A DNA stretch of 64,000 bases from Lineus longissimus (GCF_910592395.1 NC_088308.1:15269501-15333500), one strand, 5' to 3'; shown: positions 10,976 through 22,311, counted from the stretch's first letter. Notes: generated by a model not told the origin, from the letters alone. Program-made: numbers and translations.

Positions 10976-12383
10976 ATGGTCTGTTTATTATCAATTCGGA
11001 TTCAAAAAGATGTGTCCACTGCATCCTGTCGGTATGTTGTTGAAGAGGTTATAAACTATTATGTAAATAATGATACTCCTGTGTACTGTGTAATGCTGGA
11101 TACTAGCAAAGCTTTTGAATACATCAAACTCTTCAGAATATTATTAAAAGGGGCATATGTCCCCTAATGGCACGACTTCTTGCTTTGTTATATACAACCC
11201 AAACAGTGGCTGTTAAATGGAAAGACAGCGTTTCGACTCCTTTCAATGTTTCAAATGGAGTGAAACAGGGGGAGTACTCTTTCCGATCTTATTTAATGTC
11301 TACATAGGGAAACTTTTTGGTGGCCTAAAAAATTGTGGGACAGGTTGTCATATCAGAAATGTATTCTTTCAGGCCTTTGCATATGCCAATGATATTATTA
11401 TACTAGCACCAAGTATAAAATCTCCAAAGCTTATGCTTGCAGTGGCAACTAAGTTCTCAATTGAATTCCTTATTAAATTCAAGGAAACTAAATGTAAACT
11501 ACTTATATCTGGTATCAGGGGGGTCTATGTAAATCTCCCTTAATTTCAAGGGTATCAGAATGACCGAAAGTGCATATGAAAACCACATGGGAATACCATT
11601 TGGACCGGAGGCAATTAAGCGGCGTAAAGAGATAGCAGTTGATGACCTTTATCGTAAAACAAACGTATTTCTTGCCAACTTCCATTATGCTAGTTTTGAT
11701 GTAAAATATCCTCTCTTCAAGTCATATTGCATGTGATTATATGGATGTCAGTTATGGGACCTTTCATCCCCTTTTATAAGCAGGATAGCTACTGCATGGA
11801 GGAAATGTGTTTGTGGGATTCTTGGAATTTTCCATAGGACTTACAATAACTTGATACCAATCATAATTAATGATATTGATATTTTAAATCAGGCTGAACA
11901 CCGTATTATTAAATTTTGAAAGTCTATTATTTTATCTAGCAATCCCTTCAAATCTGCAGGAAACTTTCTCTCAGTGGTGGTAGATCTCTCGGGAAAACGG
12001 TCAATCTTTCATGTCATAAATACATCGTAGATAGGTTTAACCTTGCTGATTTCCAAATACCAGTACCAGCCTTTAATGACATTGACTTAGATCGTAGGAG
12101 ACAACAAATAACAGAACTTTTATATATGAGGGACTTTGGTAATGAATTATTATCTCGGGAGGAAATATCTACTATCATTGATATGCTATGTATAGATTAA
12201 ACTTCTAAATATCACACTCATCAGACCAATCCTCTTCATTCTTAAAACCTTATCATGTGTGTTCATTTTGATCTCTTTAAATCCATTGGATTGTAATTTT
12301 TTTTGCACTCGCACCAGTTGCATGAATGCACTACTTCTGTTTGTATTTAAAATTGTAAACTAAAATAAACATTAATAATAACA
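10976..12383 (+). pseudogene. LINE C: 5'-truncated LINE inserted into LINE B
   Basis: A sense-strand RT fragment starts at the FKKDVST block. It continues with VMLDTSKAF (about 11,092), NGVKQG-like and PILFNVYI blocks (about 11,280) and FAYANDI (11,376-11,396), where the first catalytic Asp of the usual YADD is Asn. A degenerate C-terminal domain follows (YGCQLWDLSS, ILNQAEHRII) up to about 12,200. A 3' UTR then ends in AAAATAAACATTAATAATAA. 5' truncation with an intact A-rich 3' end is the expected result of target-primed reverse transcription. At least two frameshifts/stops; not functional. Confidence 0.8.
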
Positions 12384-12856
12384 GGTGAGAGAGTCTTTCA
12401 GAATTGCAGTGATGTTCCTTTGGCATAGAACAAAGTCCATCTGGTTGAAGACTGCCTTGGTGACATTGGAGCCTGTCACTCGGTTGTTGTCAGCGACATG
12501 ACCTGTCCACATGGTTCTGTGTCTACAAGGATGTTTGAAGGCATCGAGAAGGGCTTCTCCATTTGAGTTGCGTCTGTCCATGCCGTAAGATCTCATGTAC
12601 ATATGGACCAAAGCCTCAGCAACTTCGGAGGTAAGCTTTCCAAGTGAAGAGCTTCAATCTGGCAGGGATAGTTATCAAGGAAACTATTTCTGCGTAAAAT
12701 TTATCCAGAAGGGTTGCATCTTCCGCTGTGCATTCGCTGATGGGTCCATTGGCATTGACGACTCGGCATTTCAGTGAAGGTTCACTTCTTGTTGAGAGGG
12801 TAAGATCAAGTATGGAGACTCGATCGCTTACGTACTTGGTACGAGTTGTTGTTGTT
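12384..12856 (-). pseudogene. LINE B: antisense LINE, endonuclease fragment
   Basis: The minus strand encodes the C-terminal half of an AP-like endonuclease: NSNGEALLDAF (about 12,550), RHRTMWTG (about 12,510) and NQMDFVLCQRN (about 12,430). The domain is completed by DLNFDHK in the other LINE B piece at about 10,945, across LINE C. The 5' half of the LINE is missing. Confidence 0.75.
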
Positions 12857-13003
12857 CCTGTGTACAAAGTTTAAAGTTCATAGCCCTAGCAGTTAAGAAA
12901 CGTGCCACTGTTTTTGAAACAGGATACAGACAACGACGCCGACACCGGATGGACGGACACCGAACACTGTGGTATGGTATAGACTCCCCTACAATGAGTG
13001 ACT
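12857..13003 (+). mobile_element. H0: H-family repeat, 3' part
   Basis: Resumes the family sequence at TGTGTACAAAGTTTAAAGTTCATAGC and AAACGTGCCA. A degenerate GAC-rich tract and GGTATGGTATAG follow, then a decayed terminal hairpin (ACTCCCCT / ATGAGTGA). This is the 3' end of the element begun at 8841. Confidence 0.7.
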
Positions 13004-13339
13004 ACACATTGCTGAACTCTATATGAAACTCTTGTTCAAGAATCGCAATCGCGTATAAACATTTATTGATTGCAAGTGATCAAAAGACATTGTTAAACAA
13101 CGCTAGCTCCTTCCCGCCAGAAATATTCTAAAGATGTCGTAACAGTACATAACTGCGTAGCAAGCAGGTGTGCATGAGAAAAGTCATCTCAGCATGTTCA
13201 CTACAAGACTATAGAAAGACAGCAATGAAATCAAGTTCATAACTCAGTCAATATTCATCTAAAATCTTTGTCAAAGCTATCATTTTGTAGTATTTCAACA
13301 AAAGTGAAGAAATAGATAGGGGAAGGCGTCCTCCTTTGA

Positions 13340-13868
13340 ATGCCTGGAAGCGGATTTCAAGATTACTGCCATATTGGATAGTTGATGGTGCACATTATCG
13401 AAAAGAACCTTCGTCTAACCATTGGCAATTCCCACAGTGAAAATCATTGCATTCCACGAAAGCATTCTCCTATAAATGCCCGAAAACGGATTTCAAGATG
13501 GCTGCCCTGGTGGCCATCTTGGATATTTGATGGCGCCCATTTTCAAAAATGTCTAACCATTGGCGATTCCCAGATTGAAAATCATTGCATTCCATGAAAG
13601 CATTCTCCTTTAAATGCCTGGAAACAGATTTCAAGATGGCTACCCTAGCGCGGCGGCCATCTAGGATAGTTGATGGTGCCTATTATCAAAAGGAACCTTC
13701 GTCTAATTATTGGCAATCCCCACAGTGTAATCATTGCATTCCATGAAATCATTCTCCTTTAAATGCCAAAACGGATTTCAAGATGGCTGCCTAGACAGCC
13801 ATCTTGGATTGTTGATGGTGCCCATTATCGAAAGGAACCTTTGTCTAACCATAGACAATCCCCACAGA
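13340..13868. repeat. Tandem array, 4 units of 130-145 bp
   Basis: Four diverged units start near 13,340, 13,475, 13,610 and 13,755. Each has (C/A)GGATTTCAAGATGGCTGCC, a second half-palindrome GGCCATCTTGGAT, TTGATGGTGCCCATTATC, GGAACCTTCGTCTAA and CATTGCATTCCATGAAA. The same module recurs in diverged form at about 35,890-36,300. No coding potential. Confidence 0.8.
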
Positions 13869-14876
13869 CACGGTGTTCAGCCTGTATTTTTCTGACAAAT
13901 AGCTCTTTTGAAATTTAAAATTGACTGAAAATTACAAGTTTACGAAACGACGCATTGCTCATTCACAATGAACCCGGGTTGTGGAACATGTGGCATGGGT
14001 TGGATTCCCACTGGGGTAACTTTTTATAAATGTTCTTTCTTATTATTTTTCTTTATCATAAAAATACTTTCACTTGAAAAGAACTGACAACACCATGAAT
14101 ATTTCATCTCCAAAGTGATATTTGTAAGATTATCCTCCCATGTAGTATTGTAGTTTTGTCATGCACAGTCCAGTGTCAAGTGAAGTGATAAAGTACAAAT
14201 GGGTTGAATTTCGGCATGCTGACTGCGATCAAGAAAATTGGTCCAAACCCTCCAGCAAAGATGTAGAGAGTTTGGTACAAACATGAAATACCTGTCGTCC
14301 TGATTGGCAGAAACTGCTGGCACTAAGCAAACCATCAGACCATGTGATGGCCACGATAAGCTAGGAAAGTGGTACTGAAACCAACAGCAAGGTAAAAGCC
14401 GGTGTAATAGAACTGAGCCCTAAGTAGAGTGGGGCAGAGCCCTGATTGAATCGGTTTCATTACGTTTCTCTGCCCTTAATGATTTTTCCGTAAGGACCCC
14501 TCGTTTTAGCCCTTTTGGGTGGTCCATTTTATCAAGATTGCCGAGGGATTAGCCGTTCAGTTTGTGCATCTCAGGAATATTTCCTCTCTACTTAAGAAAT
14601 AAAAGATGAAGTATTGTGCAGTGTCGCTTTTGGGAACGAGACAGTTCGCCAGCAAATATATCTCTATCACAAATAGCTCTTTTAAATTTTGAAATTGACT
14701 GAAGAATAACAATTTTAGAGCTATAAAAGTTGTTGTCAATCTCGCCTGGTTCTAATCGTTTGATGAAGTGCAGTGGCTTTGCCAATCAGTTGGTGTACCC
14801 CCAACTCGAGCTAGTCGCAGTGTTTTGCTCATCCAGACTGATCACTCAAACGGGTGTAATTGTCGTGCACAGTTGT
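13869..14876. other. Intronic DNA with a short duplicated segment
   Basis: No gene is recognised. A 45-50 bp segment, CAAATAGCTCTTTT..AAATTGACTGAA, occurs at about 13,899-13,945 and again at 14,669-14,720, suggesting fragments of one dispersed repeat. The short ORFs here are not supported. Confidence 0.45.
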
Positions 14877-14878
14877 TA

Positions 14879-15281
14879 CTGTAGAACGGAAAATATCCGT
14901 GGCATATATTTTTCGCGAATGCCTCACGATGGACATATTATTCGAGGCAAAATATTTGCGCGAGTGACTGTCTATTATGACTCTAAGCACTTAGTTTATG
15001 GGGACTGTAGTGTACAATGTCCCCTACTTAACATAGTGAGCAATAATTTAGCAAAAGCTGTTTAAGTTAGGTGTATTGATGACAAGTGCTAATTGCGCGG
15101 GGTATACACGTATGCTTTTGTTGGGCCCAGCTGTATGCAGTGCCTCTGTTGAAACATGGCAACAATGACATGGATTTCAAGCTAAATGCAAGATATTTTC
15201 GCAACATAATATTTCCGCGTGCCTGTCCTACTCTCGAAATTGGCGAAAATATTCTGCACGAGAAATCTTTCCGTTCTACAG
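14879..15281. mobile_element. 403-bp MITE with TA target duplication
   Basis: Perfect 14-bp inverted repeats CTGTAGAACGGAAA (14,879-14,892) and the complement (15,268-15,281) are flanked by TA at 14,877-14,878 and 15,282-15,283. TA duplication fits a Tc1/mariner-type non-autonomous element. Internal AT-rich sequence is partly inverted-repeat-like (ATATTTTCGC / GCGAATGCC). No transposase remnant. Confidence 0.75.
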
Positions 15282-15599
15282 TATATACTGCACAATATTT
15301 TGGAACTGTAAAATTGATATTATTTGTAAAACTTACTTTGTTTGTACTTTAAATGGAATTTCAAATGCTCTGGAATAGTGGATTTACTGAGAAGGCTTAT
15401 CCTCATGAATCTAATCCAAAATTAAATGTCATCGATATTTGAAAAGAGGGTCACATGTCAACTATGTGTTGCTATGTTGACTTATTACAATGTCCATTGG
15501 TTGAGCTTTATTGTAGAATAGGTTTGAGAATTTTTGTGAGGACTCCATGAAAGGGGAATGTCTGTGAAAGAGGAATGTCCTCTTAATTTTTTTAGCTCT

Positions 15600-16140
15600 C
15601 CATTGGTAGATTATGCAAAGAGAGTGTTCACAAATCCTCTTTTTTTGTAAAATGCGACATTTCACTACTATAATTGCTCATATATTCAAGTTCACACAAA
15701 CCCAATCATCAGTCTGTCAAAGTTTGAACAAAATTCGCCCAAACACAAAGCGTCCTTAGAATAAAGTTTGTGACATTTCACTAGTTTTTGAGGTTTCTTT
15801 GTGAAAGTGGGGTTTATAAAACCTTTTTTTTTCTACAAAGATAAATGATCTCTAGGCAAAATAGCATATATGTTCTTGTTCAGGCAATCAATGTCATCAA
15901 TCTGGCTGTGGTTTCAACAAAATTTAGGAGAGACTTCAACCAATATTGAAACACTATAGTCTGTAGATTGATGCAGAGAGAGTGCTTACAAATCGTCTTT
16001 TTTTGTAAGATGACCTTTCACAGCAAAGACTGCACATATATTCATGTTGTCACAGACCTAATAATCAGTCTGTCAGAGTTCTTACAAAATTAGGCCAAAC
16101 ATAAAGCATCCTAAGAACAAAATAACTTTTACAATCTTTG
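15600..16140. repeat. Diverged direct repeat of about 150 bp, 358 bp apart
   Basis: The block GATTATGCAAAGAGAGTG..CTTTTTTTGTAA..TCAGTCTGTCAAAGTT (15,608-15,770) recurs at 15,966-16,130 with many substitutions. A weaker third relative may lie between them (about 15,840-15,950). Unclassified. Confidence 0.55.
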
Positions 16141-16232
16141 TAAAATTTCTGTTCATCAAAGTCAATATTTTCACAAATCAACCATGCTTTCAGTCAGAGT
16201 AGTCCTAGCTACACTAAATAATGATATACACT
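16135..16232. repeat. Dispersed repeat shared with 24,210-24,302
   Basis: Shares TTCATCAAAGTCA.TATTTTCA and AGTCAGAGTAGTCCTAGC with 24,210-24,302, at roughly 90% identity by eye. Same strand in both places. Nature unknown. Confidence 0.6.
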
Positions 16233-16707
16233 AGAATCCCAGATATAAGGTCTGGTAGGCATGGCCTGGCCAAAGTCATAGCTCCTCCCAGAAATGCCAT
16301 TCAAATGATAATACTACACTAATTCACCATGGGTAGCCAAGTTGAATGCCTTGTCAAAATTTGGAAATGTCAATGACCAGTTTTACTTCATGAATGATTG
16401 ACACGCTCTTCAGGCTACAGTATCCTATTGATTAGGCAATAGGTGGTGATCACTATACAATGCTTGATCAATAGCTACTCATCTTTCTTGGACCAATTAT
16501 AGATCAGGCATACACCGTGGTGGCTGCCTCATTGTCAGGAGTTTGATTCCTCATTCTTTGATTTATTGCTTTGCGTTGACTTTAAAGCAACATGCTTTGG
16601 TAAAATTAATGCTTTCATTTCATTGGTAAAAAACGTTTAGTTAGGAAGGGCTTAAAACAACATCTACATGGAAGGAGACGTACAGATCAGTACAAATCGA
16701 AGACTAA

Positions 16708-16845
16708 ATGATGGCGGAAGGTGGGTTACCTGCCCGCCGCCGAAGCTTTACAGTTAAAGAAAAACGTCAACATCTAACTGACTTCGAAAATGTCCTGGCT
16801 GCTGGAACGGTACAGACTGCTCGTGAATATGCCGAACACTACCGG
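16708..16845 (+). pseudogene. pogo/Tigger-like transposase, N-terminal part
   Basis: An open frame of 46 codons starts MMAEGGLPARRRSFTVKEK and continues through a helix-turn-helix-like start up to the CGG codon at 16,843-16,845, where BEL2 is inserted. The frame resumes in phase at 21,055 once BEL2 and one ACCGG copy are discounted. The first ATG of the pair at 16,708 is used as the start. pogo-family proteins bind their terminal repeats through such N-terminal helices and excise the element with a DDE domain. Confidence 0.75.
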
Positions 16846-17071
16846 TGTTCCGAAGGAATTATGACGTCACAGCCATCCGCGCGTCATCGACTTTTGCGTC
16901 ATACTTCAGCGGCAATAGAAAGGACGTTACGGAACGTAAGGACAGAACGACTTCAGTAACCATTCGGATCGGACGACAAGTCTTTGAACTCCTCTACCAT
17001 TTCTGTATATTATATTGAATAACACCCGATTTTCCTTATTATATGAGTTTTCTTATGTTCACTGCGGAACA
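16846..17071 (+). repeat. BEL2 5' LTR
   Basis: 226 bp, TGTTCCG...GCGGAACA, with TG..CA ends and a short terminal inverted repeat TGTTCCG/CGGAACA. It carries one palindromic CRE-type site TGACGTCA at 16,862-16,869, and AT-rich TATATTATATTG near the 3' third, which could serve as a core promoter (inference). Confidence 0.95.
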
Positions 17072-17076
17072 TAGAT

Positions 17077-17089
17077 TGGTAGCAGAGCG
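17077..17089 (+). promoter_or_regulatory. BEL2 tRNA primer-binding site
   Basis: TGGTAGCAGAGCG starts five bases after the 5' LTR. It begins TGG as expected for pairing with a tRNA CCA end. The tRNA species is not assigned. Confidence 0.65.
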
Positions 17090-17095
17090 TAGTTA

Positions 17096-20000
17096 ATGGA
17101 ATTCGACGGGAAAATGCCGGAATTGGGAAGCGAAGCGGGAGAAGGAGGAGGTGAGTCAAAGCAGACGGAGATCACGGCCAGTCTTACAGAGTTGAGGGCC
17201 GCAAAAGCGAAGTTTAAAACAGCATTCACTAAAGCGAGACGACACTTAATAGAAACTACAAGAGAAGAGGAGGCGAATCGTGATGACATCCTCGAAGCGA
17301 ATAAAAAAGTAGACAAAACGCAAGACACGGTGATGCAAACTTTGGAGAAAATCGTCGCCGCATACGAAAAGTTAGGACAACAGGAAAACGTCGAGAGGAC
17401 GCTGTCCGAGATGGACAAAATGGAATCGGAGTTTAGTGAAACTCAGGCAAGTGTTGAGAGATTTTTTGATACCTTTAGTAGAGTAGGCCCGAATAGGGAC
17501 AACAGTAGAAATTCCGTCATGGAGGAGACACGCACGTCGGCGTCTGGTGATGTACATGATGTTCGCCCATCGTTGGGGCACGACATGTGGAGACAATTGA
17601 AACGCGTTGACGTTCCTAAATTTACGGGAAACGTGAAGACATATTCCAATTGGAAAGCAGCATTTACGGCCTGTATTGATAAAGCCCCAGCAACACCTGA
17701 GTACAAGTTACTGCAGCTTAGAGAGCATCTTTCAGGTGATGCGCTGAAGTTGATTGAAAGCCTGGGACAATCACCAGCTGCGTACGAAGCCGCAAAGGAG
17801 AGGCTTGAGAGAAAATACGGAGGTGATCGAAGACAGATCAATTTGCAGTTGGAGGAGCTGACAAACTTCCCGCCCTTACGACCAGGAAAGCCTGGGGATA
17901 TCGAGCGATTTTCGGACATTTTAGATCTAACGATGATCAACCTGAAGGAGTCAGGATTGTTCGGGGATTTAGATAGCAAACTGCTCTATTCTGTTATGAT
18001 GAGAAAGATGACAGAAGGAATGTTAACAAGTTACCAGCGCTGGGTGCACGAGAACAATTTTGATGAATCGATCTACGCCTTGAGGAAGTTTGTGTTGAGG
18101 GAAGCCGAGTACCGTACCGTCGCATATGAGGCCATTCATGGTGTAGGCCCAGAGAATCAAGAACCAAAGTCAGATTCAAACGACAGAAACCGACAATCGA
18201 ACATATACAGGGAGTCAACAAATAGAGCACACTTCACCGGTACAACACGCAATAATAACAATAACTGCGAGTTATGCGACCAAACCCACGGCATATGGGC
18301 ATGCGATGTTTTCAAACGATTGGAGATCAACAAACGTTGGGAAAAGGCTAAACATTTGGCTCTTTGTTACCGATGCCTTGGACGAAACCATTTAGGATCA
18401 AAATGCGAGCGGACAAGAGAATGCGGCATTGATGAGTGTAAGGAAACACATCACCGATTGCTCCACGGAAAAAGGACATCGGTTATGCCAGCAAGGAAAG
18501 ACACTGAGGAGAAAAGAGAAAGAGATCGCAACCACAGCACAGTCACGTTGAAAACTACTGATCAAACGAACGAAGAGAAGTTCATTTCTATGCGGACTGT
18601 ACCAGTAATCGTAAAAAACGGAAAACGAAGGATAAAAGTGAATGCGATGTTAGACGATTGCAGCACAACGACGTACATAAACACGGACGTCGCGGCAGAG
18701 CTAGGACTACAAGGAGAAATTCAGAAGACAACAGTACAGGTCTTAAACGGCAAAACAGAAACATTTGATTCCATGCCAGTTCAGATAGGTCTTGAGAGTT
18801 TGAATCATCGTATCGACATGAGCATCATTGCAAGGACAACGAATAACGTGACAGGCGATTTGAAGGCAATCGATTGGAATCAATACGCAGACAGATATGA
18901 GCATCTGAGAGACATCGAATTTCCTAAATACGGGAGAAGAGATACAGTGGATTTGCTGATAGGACAAGATTATCAAGAACTACATCTCTCACTTTGGGAT
19001 ATTCGCGGCAAGACAGCAGATGCGCCGATGGCCAGACTGACAAAATTAGGATGGACGTGCATTGGTGCAATAGACGGACAGGGGAGCGGCAGACAGTCTA
19101 CCAACTTCACACGAACGTACTTCACACAGTCACGCCAGATAGTGATGGATGAGATAAATCAAAACCTACGACGGTTTTGGGAGGTTGAGGACTACAGAAT
19201 GAGCGAAAAAGACTTTCAGGTTTTGAAGCCAGAAGAACAAGCGGCAATGGAGACAGTGAAGAATTCATTGACACATGACGGGGAACGATATGAAATCGCC
19301 ATCCCATGGAAAGATAAGAAGACACGACTACCAGATAACAGAGAGACAGCGCTTGCTGAAGAATGCAAAGCATTACGTCGAGGAGGTAAAATTCACAAGA
19401 CAAGCAAGCTATCGGACCTGAACCCAATGATCGATGAAAATGGTGTCCTTCGAAGTGACGGACGACTGACCCAAGCGGAATTCCTACCGTTTGAGACGAA
19501 ATACCCAGTTATACTACCTAGAGGACATCACGTCACAATATTGATAGTGAGATACTATCACGAGAAGGGACGACACGTACAAGGAGTAAACCACATGCTA
19601 GCTGAATTATCTAGTCGCTATTGGATAATTTGCGGGCGGGAGGAAATCAGAGAATGCGAGAGACAATGTCCGATGTGTAAAAGACGGAAGAGCAAACCAG
19701 GCACACAAATCATGGCACCTCTTCCGAGAAGTAGACTACAATATCAATTACGAGCCTTCATAATGTCTTCAACAGATTTCGGGGGTCCGTATTATACAAA
19801 GCAAGGAAGTGGAAGAGCGCAGATGCGCCGGTACTTATGTCTATTCACGTGTCAAACAACCCGAGCTGTTCACCTGGAGATGGCATACAGCCTGGATACG
19901 GATTCATTCCTCAATGCATTCAATCGCATGATCAACAGACGTGGCATCGTAAAGGAGATGACATCAGACAATGCAGGAAACTTTGTAAAGGGGAACCGTG

Positions 20001-20593
20001 AGTTGCGTGAAATCGTTGAGCAGTTCGATCAAGAAAGAATCAAGAAAGAAACCTCTACGCTTGGAGTGAGATGGCATTTCAACCCCCCATTAGGACCACA
20101 CCACGGAGGAGTACACAAGAGCCTAATCAAATCTGCCAAAAGGGCAATTCAAGCAGTTCTTGGGAAGGCCGACATAACAGACGAAGAACTGATGACAGCT
20201 TTCACTGGTGTCGAGGCTCTATTGAACTCAAGACCTCTGACGTACCAGTCAGCAGATCCGACAGACAACATTCCGTTGACGCCAAATCACTTCCTCCATG
20301 GACAGTTAGGAGGGCAATTCGCACCAGAGGCGGTAGACGTCGTGCAGTACAATCCAACGAAACGGTGGAGAGTAGTACAATAATTGATCAAGCAAGTTTG
20401 GGAACGGTGGATGAAAGAATTCATCCCAGAATTAAATCGGCGGAAGAAATGGAGAAAGGAAGAACCAGATATGGACGTAGGAGACGTTGTACTGGTCGTG
20501 GATAGTAGCACAACGCGCGGAAACTGGAAAATGGGACGAATCACCGAAGTCTTCAAGGGAAAAGATGGCCATACACGAGTGGCAAGAGTGTAG
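17096..20593 (+). pseudogene. BEL2 Gag-protease-integrase polyprotein, one internal stop
   Basis: One frame runs 1,095 codons to a TAA at 20,381-20,383 and then continues 70 codons in the same frame. Order: coiled-coil Gag (about residues 20-150), BEL Gag core (about 160-350), Cys/His knuckles (CELC..., CYRCLGRNH..., CGIDEC...HH, about 395-460), LDDCST protease (about residue 520), the KDGERY/IPWK linker (about 730), then directly the integrase H2C2 finger (about 810-865) and integrase core with TDFGGP, SDNAGN and PHHGGV. RT and RNase H are missing; the frame is intact across the deletion junction (about 19,355-19,375). The expected integrase Glu is Lys at residue 1008. The tail after the stop is the DUF5641-like C-terminal domain. 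Confidence 0.9.
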
Positions 20594-20810
20594 AACGGAA
20601 ACTTGAGCCAGATACGCCCAATTACGAAACTGTGTAAACTCGAGGTTTAGTGACAACGTAAATCAAATTCAGAACATTTTTGGACTTTTCAAACCGGACA
20701 ATGTGAACCGTATAGAAACGACAACATGAAAAAATCGAACTATTATCGTGTAAATACGTTTTGTTTCAAGAATTTTGAACACTAAAATGATGAAGAACTA
20801 TGTCTTATCA

Positions 20811-20819
20811 TGGGAAGGG
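20811..20819 (+). promoter_or_regulatory. BEL2 polypurine tract
   Basis: GGGAAGGGG lies four bases before the 3' LTR, as expected for the plus-strand primer of an LTR retrotransposon. Confidence 0.6.
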
Positions 20820-20823
20820 GTTA

Positions 20824-21049
20824 TGTTCCGAAGGAATTATGACGTCACGGCCATCCGCGCGTCATCGACTTTTGCGTCAAACTTCAGCGTCAATAGAAAG
20901 GACGTTACGGAACGTAAGGACAGAACGACTTCAGTAACCATTCGGATCGGACGACAAGTCTTTGAACTCCTCTACCATTTCTGTATATTATATTGAATAA
21001 CACCCGATTTTCCTTATTATATGAGTTTTCTTATGTTCACTGCGGAACA
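20824..21049 (+). repeat. BEL2 3' LTR
   Basis: 226 bp, almost identical to 16,846-17,071. CRE-type TGACGTCA at 20,840-20,847. Differences to the 5' LTR are three substitutions in its first third. Confidence 0.95.
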
Positions 21050-22311
21050 ACCGGATACCATTCGATACATTCCGAAAGTGGGAACCGCAACGAGCAAAGT
21101 TTGAAGAAGCTGCAACGGACCACAAGAAAGCTCGCCGCAGACTACGGGATGATCATGATGGTTACTGGCCCGAAATTGAACACATGCTACGGGAGTGGTT
21201 TCTTGTCGAAAGGGCCAAATGACTAACAGTTTCATGTTTAGAGATACAGGAGAAAGCCACCCATCTCTTTAACGAATGGTGGGATGATCTGCCACAGGAA
21301 GAAAGGGACCGTCTCATCCAGACAAGACCAGAACACGTGCGCTTCCAAGCGTCGGTGGGATGGTGTGATCGCTTCAAGGAGAGGAAAAGGATTTCCTTTC
21401 GTAAGAAGAATAAAAACAGCACGCTTATCCCAGCCGATGCTCAAGCTCGCATCACCGTTCTACGAGATGAATTAAACGCTCTTGTTGTTGTATATCACCT
21501 AAGGCCAGAGGAGCTATTCAATATGGACCAGACTTTTGTATTGTTTGATTGTCGTTGCCTCTACACCTGTAGCACGCGTGGTGAAATGAACATTGATGTA
21601 CGTACTTCCAGAACAAACGTCAAATTAGGATGTACAGTCACGTTATGCATCTCGAGAGCGGGAGACAAGCTCAAGGCCAACATAACATTTCCTCGCAGAG
21701 GGTTTGTCGGAAAGCTGGCAGAGCTAGAAGCAATGGACCTTCCAGATAATGTTGTTGTTACCTCATCTCAAACTGGATGGATGCGCCTTGAAACTGCTCT
21801 GCACTGGATGACAGAAATCTTTGAACCACACGTTGAAGAGAATAGACAGAATGAGAACTTTGTACTTCTTGTCGACAGATACCGGATGCATCGGTCAGAG
21901 GACTTCGGTATGGCAGTAACAAACCTTGGGGGTATCCTGCAATTCGTCCCTGCAGGCTGCACGTCACTGGCTCAGCCTTTGGATATCGCCGTCATGTACT
22001 CCTTCAAGTCAAATATTAGAAGGCATTGGAAAAGGTGGAAAAAGGAGAGGACGGGCATGGATGGCCAATGCGATCCTATCAGACTACGAGATGTAGAAGC
22101 GATCATCAGCAACGCTTGGACTGATGTTTCACCGGATCGACCACGCCGTGGATTTGAGGTCCTGTTGGATCGCGACGGGGCAGCAGAGGAAGCAGAGCCA
22201 GTGGACGCTGATCACCACGACGCTGATGAGAATAACAATGATGGTGATGCAGTGTTGTTTGTGGACATGCCAGCCCACAGTGACAGTGATGAGAATGGTA
22301 ACGATGAGTAA
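21050..22311 (+). pseudogene. pogo/Tigger-like DDE transposase, main part, one stop
   Basis: Continues the frame of 16,708-16,845 with the second DNA-binding half (WEPQ..., RREWFL-like, to about 21,340) and then a DDE_1-type catalytic domain. The acidic triad is visible as FNMDQTF (about 21,525), LLVDRYRMH (about 21,868) and QPLDIAV (about 21,975). The last two Asp are separated by 35 residues, typical of the Tc1/mariner-pogo group. The tail is Asp/Glu-rich. A single TGA at 21,220-21,222 (in ERAK*LTV) interrupts it, and BEL2 separates it from its start. The RYRMH sequence departs from the usual GHSAH. Terminal repeats of the host transposon were not found. Confidence 0.85.

Larger units (their letters stand above)
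16846..21049 (+). mobile_element. BEL2: complete BEL/Pao LTR retrotransposon lacking RT
   Basis: A 4,204-bp element with 226-bp LTRs and a 5-bp target duplication ACCGG (16,841-16,845 and 21,050-21,054). It is inserted in a pogo-like transposase gene. The LTRs differ at three positions by eye (about 1.3%), so the insertion is fairly recent. It has a primer-binding site and a purine-rich tract. The single long frame has gag, protease and integrase but no reverse transcriptase or RNase H, so the element would need another BEL to move. Confidence 0.95.

Noticed and set aside
13997-14010. tRNA/SINE B-box-like GGGTTGGATTCCCA
   Set aside because: One mismatch to the GGTTCGANTCC consensus, but no A box at the right distance and no cloverleaf; not called.
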